Shown: positions 6,041 through 12,545, numbered from the stretch's first letter. The stretch is 13,369 nt of DNA from Thermoplasmata archaeon UBA184 (GCA_002495185.1 DAEB01000001.1:9479-22847); one strand, 5' to 3'. Made by a program: numbers and translations. Notes: generated by a model not told the origin, from the letters alone.

Positions 6041-8182
6041 ATGCGCGCTCGTCATGCGGGCTTTGCTAGTTGGGTGACGGCCCTATGGGTCACATTCGTC
6101 ATTTGTCCACTACTCGCGACCACCGTACTAGGTTCATCTCTCGCTACCCCGGCTTCGACTCACTCCATGCTCGTTTCGGGTTCTAATTCGATTCGCGAGG
6201 GGATAGTCTCGCTCGCGTCGGGAGCTGGGCCGGCCAAGAGTTCTGCACTTCAGTGTAGTCTATCAGATTCGGCCCATTTATCGTGTCAACGTGATGTTCG
6301 GGCGACCCCAACTTCGATGATGGTCCAACCGCGCTGGACCAATCTGACCGTTGCGGGGGGTCCGCCTCGGTCGGACTACGCGTCCATGATATACGACGCG
6401 GCAGATCACTACGTCCTCCTTTTTGGAGGCATCAGCGCGGCGGGCAATGACCTGAACGAAACGTGGTCATTCTCCGGGGGCTACTGGCGCAACATTACCT
6501 CGATCGCGGGATCGGCGCCATCCGCTCGTTACGATATGGCGATGACCTATGACGCGTCGGACAACTACGTGCTCGCCTTTGGCGGTAGCTCGTCCGCGGG
6601 AACCGTAAGTGATACTTGGTCCTTTGTAGCTGGAAAGTGGCACCAAGAAGCAATTTCCCGGTCCCCGGTCTTGTCGGACTGGGTAGGGATGACCTACGAC
6701 GCCGCGGACTCATACGTCCTCCTCTTCGACGCCGGAGTAGGTTACACCTACACCTACCGAGCAGGCGTATGGACCCAACTGGCTGGAGCAAGCAACTCCA
6801 GCTATCCAGAACCCGGCCAGAGGCAAGAGTTCGGATTGACCTACGATGCCAAGGACGGATATGCACTCTTGTTCGGCGGTTGGAATGGCCAAACGCAAGG
6901 CGACACATGGAAGTTCAGCACGGGAAAATGGACCAACATCACCGGAAGTCTGGCCCGTTCACCCTCGGCACGGGCAGCCCCCCAGATGACCTACAACGAT
7001 GCAACGGGACAGGTGATCTTGTTCGGGGGTTACTCGTGGCCGTTCTCCGCTCTGAGTGATACGTGGTCATTTACCGGTGGGGCATGGAACGAAATCGTAC
7101 CGGCCCTTTCCCCACCTGGCCGTTACGGAGGGGACATCGTGAATGACGCATCCGATTCCATTGCCGTTCTCTTCGGCGGAGACACTCAACTCGGAGAATC
7201 GGGGAATCTCAATGACACATGGGCGTGGGGTGTCAGCCCGCCGATGGCCGGATTGACCATAGTTGTCACTCCTTTCGCCCCGCTTCCAAATCAGGAGGCA
7301 TCCTTCAACAATTCGTTCAATGGAGGCGCCGGTCCATTCAGCTACACCTGGAGGTTCGGTGACGGATCAACTAGCGCTCTACCGAACCCGACTCACTCGT
7401 ATCTTACAGCGGGCATCTATTCTGTCGAGCTGTGGGTTAACGATAGCGCCGGGCACTCCGCGAATTCCTCCATTCGCATCCACGTATACACGCCTTTGAC
7501 CATTTCGGGGTTGGCCGCGAGTCCTAACCCTGCGGCATTTGGGCAGGTCGTTAACTTCACTGCGTCCGCTACCGGCGGCACTTCGCCCTACACTTACGCT
7601 TGGGCATTTGGCGATGGCGGCACTGGCGGAAACCTCTCGAGCATTTCACATGTATACACCACCAACGGTCCGTTCGATGCGGAGCTGACCGTAGCAGACG
7701 CGGCCGGAGGGGTCGCGCATTCTTACGTCAATGTCTCGATCAAGCTTCAAGCATTGGCGGGGTCAACCGGCTCGAACGGCGCTTCACCTCTCGTCGTCAG
7801 CTTCGTCGGTCAGGGTCAAGGCGGGTCTCCGCCCTACACGTTTAGCTGGAACTTCGGGGACGGCACTCCGGTTTCCGCTTTGCAGAATCCGAAGCATACC
7901 TACAATGCTTCGGGGGGGTACACGGTGACCCTTTCAGTCAAAGATCGCGAGGGCAATCAATCGACGAGTTCGCTCACCATCACCGTGGGCTCTCCATCGG
8001 GAGGACCCGCGGGTTCGGATTGGTCGGGTGGATTTGCGGTCGCCGCGGGTGCCGCGGGTACACTTGGTGCAGTCTGGGGTGCCGGTTACTTACACAGACG
8101 TTCCAAACTCGCGGAAGCGAATCGCTGGGTGGAAGAACTGACCACAGATCAAGGACCACCTGACGCACCACCTCCCGGATAA
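6041..8182 (+). CDS. Surface protein with Kelch propeller, three PKD domains and C-terminal membrane anchor
   Basis: A 713-residue exported protein. An N-terminal signal segment (about residues 8-35, after basic RARH) leads to a six-repeat Kelch-type beta-propeller (about 98-398). The repeats share the pattern 'YDA.D.YVLLFGG', with FGG at 128, 180, 278, 328 and 378 at about 50-residue spacing; the third repeat has FDA (229) instead. Three PKD domains follow (about 403-483, 485-568, 570-650), each with the hallmark W.FGDG (438-442, 521-525, 603-608). A glycine/alanine-rich transmembrane helix (about 663-684) and basic HRRSK end the extracellular part, leaving a short cytoplasmic tail. Such proteins probably mediate adhesion or cell-surface contacts; ligands are unknown. 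It lies between the beta-helix gene and the winged-helix gene in the transposon, all on the plus strand. Confidence 0.88.
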   Translation: MRARHAGFASWVTALWVTFVICPLLATTVLGSSLATPASTHSMLVSGSNSIREGIVSLASGAGPAKSSALQCSLSDSAHLSCQRDVRATPTSMMVQPRWTNLTVAGGPPRSDYASMIYDAADHYVLLFGGISAAGNDLNETWSFSGGYWRNITSIAGSAPSARYDMAMTYDASDNYVLAFGGSSSAGTVSDTWSFVAGKWHQEAISRSPVLSDWVGMTYDAADSYVLLFDAGVGYTYTYRAGVWTQLAGASNSSYPEPGQRQEFGLTYDAKDGYALLFGGWNGQTQGDTWKFSTGKWTNITGSLARSPSARAAPQMTYNDATGQVILFGGYSWPFSALSDTWSFTGGAWNEIVPALSPPGRYGGDIVNDASDSIAVLFGGDTQLGESGNLNDTWAWGVSPPMAGLTIVVTPFAPLPNQEASFNNSFNGGAGPFSYTWRFGDGSTSALPNPTHSYLTAGIYSVELWVNDSAGHSANSSIRIHVYTPLTISGLAASPNPAAFGQVVNFTASATGGTSPYTYAWAFGDGGTGGNLSSISHVYTTNGPFDAELTVADAAGGVAHSYVNVSIKLQALAGSTGSNGASPLVVSFVGQGQGGSPPYTFSWNFGDGTPVSALQNPKHTYNASGGYTVTLSVKDREGNQSTSSLTITVGSPSGGPAGSDWSGGFAVAAGAAGTLGAVWGAGYLHRRSKLAEANRWVEELTTDQGPPDAPPPG

Positions 8183-8271
8183 GGCGCGGAGGCACCAGGG
8201 ACTCCGTTTTCCATCGCCAATTGAATTACGGTAAAGGACTTGTCGTTTGTCTGGGGTTAGGCCCCTGCTTC

Positions 8272-8276
8272 GGAGG
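8272..8276 (+). promoter_or_regulatory. Shine-Dalgarno sequence deciding a TTG start
   Basis: GGAGG (within CGGAGGC) sits 5-6 nt before TTG 8282. The frame is closed by a TAG at 8258-8260 and no ATG or GTG intervenes, so this site supports TTG as the start of the winged-helix gene. Confidence 0.55.
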
Positions 8277-8281
8277 CTCCC

Positions 8282-8788
8282 TTGACCTGGCTCGATGACA
8301 TCACATGGGCAGCCATCGGAGTAGGATTGGGTTGGTTGGCCCACGCTTTGTTCCGTCGATACTGGCCAATTAGAAGACTTTCAGCGAGACGCGATACTAT
8401 CCGACAGCCGCAACAGGAAGACGGGTCCCCCGCATCTGCGTTATGGCCCCCGCGAAGCGACCATTCCGTCTCTCTTCGGGTTGGGATCTCCAGCAGCGCC
8501 AACACAGCCGGTAGGGTCATCTTGCATCTCGCGTCGCTCGGCCGGCTCGGGCGCGACGAGGTCGCCCGAGTCGCGTTCACCCAACGAGGCATGATTGAAG
8601 CTCTCCAGATCCGCCAAGGAAGTCTAGCCAAGGTGTTGTCGCGCCTGGAGGCAGCGGACGTGGTGGAGGTCGATCGCCGACACGTTAGCGGAGAACCTCG
8701 GCGACTGAAGGTCTACCGCTTGACGGGACTCGGAGAATCGATAGCCAAGGACATCCGACGTAGCCCGGGACCAACAAACCGTGATTGA
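8282..8788 (+). CDS. Winged-helix (MarR-like) regulator with short N-terminal hydrophobic segment
   Basis: A 168-residue protein starting at TTG 8282, supported by a well-placed GGAGG. Residues 9-25 (WAAIGVGLGWLAHALF) are hydrophobic and followed by basic RRYWPIRRLSARR, consistent with a membrane anchor facing the cytoplasm. Residues 75-157 form a winged-helix DNA-binding domain: AGRVILHLASLGRL, then the HTH region ending GSLAKVLSRLEAADVVEVDRR, and the wing VSGEPRRLKVYRLTGLG. The overall form resembles MarR-type domains that sense state through protein contact. It lies 99 bp downstream of the Kelch/PKD gene on the same strand and may regulate the cargo or sense at the membrane; this is inference. 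The putative inner left end of the IS begins 59 bp after its stop. Confidence 0.75.
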   Translation: MTWLDDITWAAIGVGLGWLAHALFRRYWPIRRLSARRDTIRQPQQEDGSPASALWPPRSDHSVSLRVGISSSANTAGRVILHLASLGRLGRDEVARVAFTQRGMIEALQIRQGSLAKVLSRLEAADVVEVDRRHVSGEPRRLKVYRLTGLGESIAKDIRRSPGPTNRD

Positions 8789-8847
8789 GCAGCGTTACAA
8801 GACAGACCTTGAAGTTGGATGCGCTACATAGGGCGCACCCTTTGCCG

Positions 8848-8864
8848 GAAGGTGTCGTACAATC
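8848..8864 (+). repeat. Internal copy of the terminal inverted repeat (inner left end of the IS)
   Basis: GAAGGTGTCGTACAATC matches the complement of the right end (10571-10587) at 15 of 17 positions, the difference being an AC/CA swap near the inner end. It faces the right repeat, as a left terminal repeat should. The 9 bp before it (CCTTTGCCG) do not match the 9 bp after the right repeat, so it was not the end used in the last transposition. Confidence 0.75.
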
Positions 8865-8905
8865 CCGGACCCATCGGCACACCGCGTCCAGGGCCGGCTG
8901 GACGA

Positions 8906-9097
8906 CTACGCTTCAGAGTCTTTCTTGACGGGAGACTTCGCGACAATCACTCGGGATCGCTTGGGATCCAGCGTCCATCGGAGCGAGTCACCCGCATCCA
9001 CCCCCAGGACGTCGACTACCGTGGACGGAACGGTAGTCCGAAGTGAGGCGGATCGTTCGATTGCCTTGACCAGCTTGGACTCGATGGGCCTGGGCAC
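8906..9097 (-). CDS. AbrB/SpoVT-type transcriptional regulator encoded in the IS
   Basis: A 63-residue protein from GTG 9097, with the swapped-hairpin AbrB pattern: 'SLRTTVPSTVVDVLGVDAGD' followed by LRWTLDPKRSRVIVAK (about residues 18-54). Such proteins bind DNA as dimers and act as repressors or as antitoxins. No ATG is available nearby; the GTG has a TATA-like CTTTAACC 28-35 nt upstream. It is divergent from the transposase, with 118 bp between the starts, and ends 41 bp inside the inner IS end. No toxin partner is visible, so a repressor of the transposase is the simplest role. The operator candidates in the shared promoter region fit that. It could instead be a chromosomal gene caught by the element. 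Confidence 0.8.
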   Translation of the reverse strand: MPRPIESKLVKAIERSASLRTTVPSTVVDVLGVDAGDSLRWTLDPKRSRVIVAKSPVKKDSEA

Positions 9098-9124
9098 GGA
9101 CCCCTCGACCGCCCAAAAATCCGA

Positions 9125-9132
9125 GGTTAAAG
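9125..9132 (-). promoter_or_regulatory. Putative BoxA/TATA element of the AbrB-like gene
   Basis: Reads CTTTAACC on the minus strand, 28-35 nt before the GTG at 9097, fitting a leaderless transcript. Confidence 0.45.
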
Positions 9133-9155
9133 AGTCTGTCGGTCTACAGATGCGG

Positions 9156-9208
9156 CAACATGTAGGTTTAAGCCTTAAATACTCCCATGTTGTAGGTCAA
9201 CATGTAGG
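9156..9208. promoter_or_regulatory. Repeat-rich control region between the AbrB-like gene and the transposase
   Basis: CAACATGTAGG occurs at 9156-9166 and again at 9198-9208, 42 bp apart. CATGTTG (9186-9192) and CAACATG (9198-9204) form a perfect 7-bp dyad around TAGGT, and TGTAGG occurs three times (9161, 9191, 9203). The sites bracket the palindromic TATA box of the transposase. The layout suits binding by a dimeric repressor such as the neighbouring AbrB-like protein, or by the transposase. Confidence 0.6.
9167..9179. promoter_or_regulatory. Palindromic BoxA/TATA element of the transposase
   Basis: TTTAAGCCTTAAA is a perfect 13-bp palindrome about one central C. Its right half (CTTAAATA, 9174-9181) lies 35-42 nt before the transposase ATG. 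Being symmetric it could in principle fire both ways. Confidence 0.5.
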
Positions 9209-9215
9209 ACGACAC

Positions 9216-10572
9216 ATGGTCGAAATCCCCCCGAGAACCCCCGCGCGTGAAGAACGGGCGACGGAGATGCTCGTGTCTGGGGTGAGAATAGGAGAAACCT
9301 CGACCCGGGGTGATTTCCTCGTTCCCTCGGCCTCGGGTAAAGGATTCTACCAAGTTACTGGAATCGGGATCTCGGGAGGCTTCGAGGCGTGCGAGTGCCC
9401 AGACTTCAACGAGCGGTTCGCCCCTTGCAAGCACATCCTGCTCGTTCATCTCTGGTTGAAGGAGTCTCAGGTTCCATCACCCTCGGAACTCCGCCGGGCT
9501 TCAATCCAAAAGTCAAGGATTCGGCCGCCGCATTACAGCAAAGCCCAGCAGGAGGAGGGTCGATTGTTCCCAATCCTCCTTCGGGAACTCGCAGCGGGTG
9601 TTTCGGAGCGGGAGAGGGACCCGCACCGTGCAGGCCGACCCCCTATTCCGATGCGCGACCAGACGTTCTGCGCGATTCAGAAGGTCTATACCGGCTTTTC
9701 GGCCCGTCGATCAGAGTCGAGCCGTCGGTCAGCGGCGGCGGATGGGCGAATCGAGACAGTTCCCTACTGGGATGTCAGCTCCAAGTTTCTCTGTCGGCCC
9801 GAGTCCACCCCGATCCTGGAAGACATGCTCGCCCGGTCCGTGCTTCCGTTGCGGAACATCGAGACTCGGTGTGCTATCGACTCGACCGGTTTCCGAACAA
9901 CCCGGTTCCACCATTACCGGGAAGAGAAGTACAACCCCCACCCGCAAGAATGTCTGGCTGAAGGCTCACGCGCTGGTTGGGATCCGCACTCACGCGGTCC
10001 TCGCCGTGGACATTTCCGAAGGGACGGCGGGAGATTCCCCTCGGTTTCCTCTTCTCCTCGAGCGCGCGATGAATGCGGGCTTCCAGTTGCAGGAGGTGCT
10101 TGCCGATCGGGCGTACAACTCCCGACTGAATTTCACCGTAGCCGAGGATCTAGGGCTCACGGCCCTGATTCCCTTCAAGTCGAACCAGACCGGCCAGTCG
10201 AAGGGGAGTCCGGCGTACCACAAGATGTTCCTATTCTTCACCTACCACCGCGACAAGTTCGACGAACACTATCGAGATCGGGCAAACGTCGAAGTTGCGT
10301 TCGGATCGATCAAGCAGAAGATAGGCGAGACGATCATGTCCCGCAACTTCAATGCCCAGGTGAATGAGCTGTTGTGCAAGCTGATAGCGCACAACATCAC
10401 AATGCTGATTCAAGCAATGTTTGGGTTCGGAGTCCTCCCTGACTTTCTGCAGCCCAAGGACCCTCCGCGGTCCGAAACCTCAATTATGGTGCCCCGTACG
10501 GAGGAACCCGATTTGTCGTTTAATCGCCCGGAGTCGAGCACGCCTGTCGTTTTATCGGCTTCTTCGAGGTGA
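9216..10572 (+). pseudogene. SWIM-zinc-finger DDE transposase, interrupted by a +1 frameshift
   Basis: The transposase cuts and joins the element's ends. From ATG 9216, residues 59-73 form a SWIM zinc finger (CECPDFNERFAPCKH: C59, C61, C71, H73). GRPPIPMRDQTF and the first catalytic Asp, in CAIDSTGF (D222), follow. After Y239-N240 the frame breaks in a run of five C (9935-9939); with four C the text runs on as NPTRKNVWLKAHALVG. The rest, in the next frame, holds the second Asp in ADRAYN (10105-10107), PFKSN, and the Glu in HYRDRANVEVAFGSIKQK (10291-10293), then LCKLIAHNITMLIQAMFG. The stop TGA 10570-10572 overlaps the right terminal repeat. SWIM-DDE fusions are, as I recall, a known transposase architecture. 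The full protein would be about 451 residues. Sequencing error or programmed +1 frameshifting are alternatives to decay. Unshifted, the first frame ends at 10367. Confidence 0.82.
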
Positions 10573-10587
10573 TTTGACGACACCTTC
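10571..10587 (-). repeat. Terminal inverted repeat, right end of transposon and IS
   Basis: On the minus strand it reads GAAGGTGTCGTCAAATC. It matches the distal left end (4034-4050) at 16/17 and the inner left end (8848-8864) at 15/17. Two similar direct repeats, TGTCGTTTAATCG (10514-10526) and TGTCGTTTTATCG (10545-10557), lie just inside it. Confidence 0.88.
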
Positions 10588-10596
10588 CCGCGCCCC
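10588..10596. repeat. Target-site duplication, right copy
   Basis: CCGCGCCCC, identical to 4025-4033 and directly adjacent to the right terminal repeat. Confidence 0.85.
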
Positions 10597-10602
10597 CCTA
10601 CG

Positions 10603-10611
10603 TTCAAATAT
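10603..10611 (+). promoter_or_regulatory. BoxA/TATA element of tRNA-Pro
   Basis: TTCAAATAT lies 27-35 nt before the first base of tRNA-Pro (10638), the right place for an archaeal tRNA promoter. It is the only AT-rich stretch in this gap. The transposon's target duplication ends 6 bp before it. Confidence 0.6.
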
Positions 10612-10637
10612 CGCCACCCGCTGGCCGGCCCGCGTCC

Positions 10638-10712
10638 GGGACTGTGGGGTAGCTTGGTCCATCCTTCGGGGTTCGGGACTCCGAGACGCCAGTCCAAATC
10701 TGGCCAGTCCCA
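10638..10712 (+). tRNA. tRNA-Pro (anticodon CGG)
   Basis: A complete cloverleaf was folded by hand. Acceptor GGGACTG (10638-10644) pairs perfectly with CAGTCCC (10705-10711), followed by A73. The D arm GGGGTAGCTTGG is typical of archaeal tRNA-Pro. The anticodon stem CGGGG/CTCCG (10667-10671, 10679-10683) has one G-U pair around loop TTCGGGA, giving anticodon CGG at 10674-10676. The T stem GCCAG/CTGGC (10688-10692, 10700-10704) is perfect. There is no intron and no encoded CCA. Odd point: the T loop reads TCCAAAT, with C at position 55 where U (pseudouridine) is nearly universal. It lies 41 bp from the transposon's right flank and is transcribed toward the MBL gene. Confidence 0.9.
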
Positions 10713-10757
10713 TTCGCCCTTCGTGCGGCCGAGCGGACCGCCCTCGTGACCGAGCCG

Positions 10758-11414
10758 TCAGAGCGTCTCGGCGAGCCGGCGGACCGCGCCTCCGCCGTTC
10801 TTTAGAATCGGGCCGCCGTGATAGGTCAATAATGACTCCACCGAGAGGCGGCTCATCCGACGGGCAGAGATCTTCGCGGTCGGCGTGTGCTGGGTGTACT
10901 CCGGGGTGGTGAGGATGAGCTTCCCGTCGTCGACGAAGAAGAGGTCTCCGGAGAAGAGGAGCTTCCGCTCGGTCTGATAGAACGACGTGTGTCCCGGCGT
11001 GTGGCCGGGAGTATGATAGGCGATGAGGCCCCCGGCGGCGTCGATCGTGTCCCCGTCCTTGAACGGCTCGTCGATCCTCACCGACTCCACCGGCGGCATC
11101 CCGGGTCCGTCGTACGGCGGGTCTCCCGCGATGAACGCCGCTTCGATCCAGTGCGAGAACGAGCGAGCCCGAGTCGCCTCGAGCATCGCCTTGAGCGACC
11201 CGGTATGATCGCGGTGCAAGTGCGTGACCAGGACCTTCTTGACGCTCGTCGGCTCGATCTTGAGCTTCGCGAGATAGGCGAGAATCGCGGTCGAGGCGCC
11301 CGGAAGGCCCGTGTCGAGGAGCGTCCACGTCGCTCCCTTGTCCTTGAGAAGGTAGACGTGGGTTCCTTCGTCAACGCCATCGACCAGATGCACTCCGGGC
11401 AGGATCTCGGACAT
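10758..11414 (-). CDS. MBL-fold metallo-hydrolase
   Basis: A 218-residue metallo-beta-lactamase-fold enzyme from ATG 11414, where the product starts MSEILPGVHLVDG, the usual first strand. The metal ligands are all there: HLHRDH (H65, H67, D69, H70), H138 in TPGHTPGH, D157 in LLFSGDLFF and H199 in LLTYHGG. This is the glyoxalase-II-like layout of single-domain MBL hydrolases; the substrate cannot be read from the sequence. The frame is open upstream of 11414 to 11771, but that part overlaps the next gene in another frame and carries no MBL features. It lies 31 bp downstream of the flavin oxidoreductase gene on the same strand, probably in one transcript with it. Confidence 0.9.
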   Translation of the reverse strand: MSEILPGVHLVDGVDEGTHVYLLKDKGATWTLLDTGLPGASTAILAYLAKLKIEPTSVKKVLVTHLHRDHTGSLKAMLEATRARSFSHWIEAAFIAGDPPYDGPGMPPVESVRIDEPFKDGDTIDAAGGLIAYHTPGHTPGHTSFYQTERKLLFSGDLFFVDDGKLILTTPEYTQHTPTAKISARRMSRLSVESLLTYHGGPILKNGGGAVRRLAETL

Positions 11415-11445
11415 GGAATCCTCGCGGGGCGGAGGCCCGAGGTGA

Positions 11446-12453
11446 TTAAGCGGGTTCGGACGAGGTCCGGTCGTTCCCAAACGCCCGGCCGAGCGACGTA
11501 ACGGAGGCCCGGACCTCGTCGTCCGGCAATCCGCCGAAATCGAAGATCCCGAGAACTTCATCGACTCCGGTGGCGGCGAAATCCCGGAGCCTCTCGGCCA
11601 CTTCGCGAGGAGACCCGAAGATCGCCCACCCGTCCCTCTCCAGGGTCGCGGCGCTCGCGTGGGCTGGGTCCCGACGGACCTTCTCCTGATAGAACGAGCT
11701 CTGGGTCGCGAGACGACTGTCGAGGTATCGCTGGAGCGCGTGGCGCGCGTGGTCCGAATGCTCTCCCGCATAGAGGTGCAGCGCCGCGGCGACCTCGCCC
11801 CGGGACCCCGGTCGAAGGTGGGCGCGGTACTCGCCGACCTCCTCCGTCAGCTCGCGTTGGGAGCTGAGAGTGGCGTACGGAACGAGCGCGAGCGAGGCCC
11901 CCCGCTTCGCGACGAACGGGATCGCCTCGCGTCGCTGAACGGCGATCCAGATCGGTGGGTGAGGCTGCTGAACGGGGAGGACGTTGATCCGGACCAGGGA
12001 GGCGGTCGGGGCCGGGGACCGCACCTCCTTTCCGGCGAACGCAGCGAGCATCGTTTCGAGCGACCGGTCGAACGCCTCCCTCTTCTGTTGCGGATCGACC
12101 CCGAACCCCTCGAACTCGAGCGGAATGTACCCGCTCCCGACTCCGAGATTGAGGCGGCCCTCGAGCAGTCGGTCGAGCATCGCGTACTGCTCCGCGAGCT
12201 CCACCGGGTTGTGGAACGGGAGGACGCTCACGAGCGCACCGAGGCGGATGCGGCGAGTGCGAGCTCCCAGAGCGGCGAGGAGCACCGGAGGAGCCGGAGA
12301 GACCCCTCCCGAGTGGAAGTGGTGCTCCGCGACCCACAGGGTCGAAAGGCCCCCCTCCTCCACGGCATCCGCGAGGCGGACGACTTGAAGGAGCCGGTCG
12401 GGCCGACGGTCGGACGGATACTCATCCACGACGGAGAACGCGCTCAGACGCAC
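11446..12453 (-). CDS. Luciferase-like (LLM-class) flavin-dependent oxidoreductase
   Basis: A 335-residue TIM-barrel oxidoreductase that would use FMN or F420; archaeal context makes F420 quite possible. Family marks: STLWVAEHHF (37-46), the strand-and-loop RIRLGALVSVLPFHNPVELAEQYAMLDRLLEGRLNLGVGSGY, then QPHPPIWIAVQRREAIPFVAKRG, and the C-terminal IFGSPREVAERLRDFAATGVDEVLGIF. Length is normal. The start is GTG 12453; no ATG is near. It heads a likely two-gene unit with the MBL hydrolase (31 bp gap) and is divergent from the NUDIX gene, with 92 bp between starts. The physiological substrate is unknown. Confidence 0.88.
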   Translation of the reverse strand: MRLSAFSVVDEYPSDRRPDRLLQVVRLADAVEEGGLSTLWVAEHHFHSGGVSPAPPVLLAALGARTRRIRLGALVSVLPFHNPVELAEQYAMLDRLLEGRLNLGVGSGYIPLEFEGFGVDPQQKREAFDRSLETMLAAFAGKEVRSPAPTASLVRINVLPVQQPHPPIWIAVQRREAIPFVAKRGASLALVPYATLSSQRELTEEVGEYRAHLRPGSRGEVAAALHLYAGEHSDHARHALQRYLDSRLATQSSFYQEKVRRDPAHASAATLERDGWAIFGSPREVAERLRDFAATGVDEVLGIFDFGGLPDDEVRASVTSLGRAFGNDRTSSEPA

Positions 12454-12545
12454 GTCGCGACGACCGCCCGCGAGTAGATGTCGTTTGTCGAGCCGGTGCG
12501 TTCTCTCCCCATAATGCGAAGAGCCAGCGGAGCGTTCGCCGCACG

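Larger units (their letters stand above)
4034..10587. mobile_element. 6.55-kb transposon with passenger genes
   Basis: The unit is bounded by 17-bp inverted repeats, GAACGTGTCGTCAAATC at 4034-4050 and its complement with one mismatch at 10571-10587. It is flanked by the perfect 9-bp repeat CCGCGCCCC. It contains, left to right, a non-coding left end, a beta-helix protein, a Kelch/PKD surface protein, a winged-helix regulator, an internal copy of the terminal repeat, an AbrB-like gene on the minus strand, and a SWIM-DDE transposase whose stop codon overlaps the right repeat. By eye the cargo is much less GC-rich than the flanks (one 60-base line near 5041 is about 48% GC). The transposase is frameshifted, so the copy may be immobile unless the shift is translational. 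Boundaries are read directly; mobility is inferred. Confidence 0.88.
8848..10587. mobile_element. Core insertion sequence (1,740 bp) with AbrB-like gene and SWIM-DDE transposase
   Basis: Bounded by the internal repeat at 8848 and the right repeat at 10571-10587. It contains an AbrB-like gene on the minus strand, a 118-bp divergent promoter region, and the transposase, whose stop overlaps the right repeat. The size and compactness are normal for an IS. The lack of a matching target duplication for the inner end, against a perfect one for 4034, suggests that this IS now moves, or last moved, as part of the larger unit. Family placement (DDE_Tnp_1-type, IS4/IS5-like) is by motif only. Confidence 0.7.

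Noticed and set aside
8839..8847. Possible target duplication for the inner IS end
   Set aside because: CCTTTGCCG does not match CCGCGCCCC at the right side; no shifted alignment gives a better repeat.
11415..11771. Upstream extension of the MBL-hydrolase frame
   Set aside because: It overlaps the flavin oxidoreductase gene, is Arg/Ser/Pro-rich and precedes a natural MBL N-terminus at 11414.
11659..12477. Plus-strand open frame of about 272 codons opposite the flavin oxidoreductase
   Set aside because: Shadow frame; the opposite strand has full-length luciferase-like motifs.
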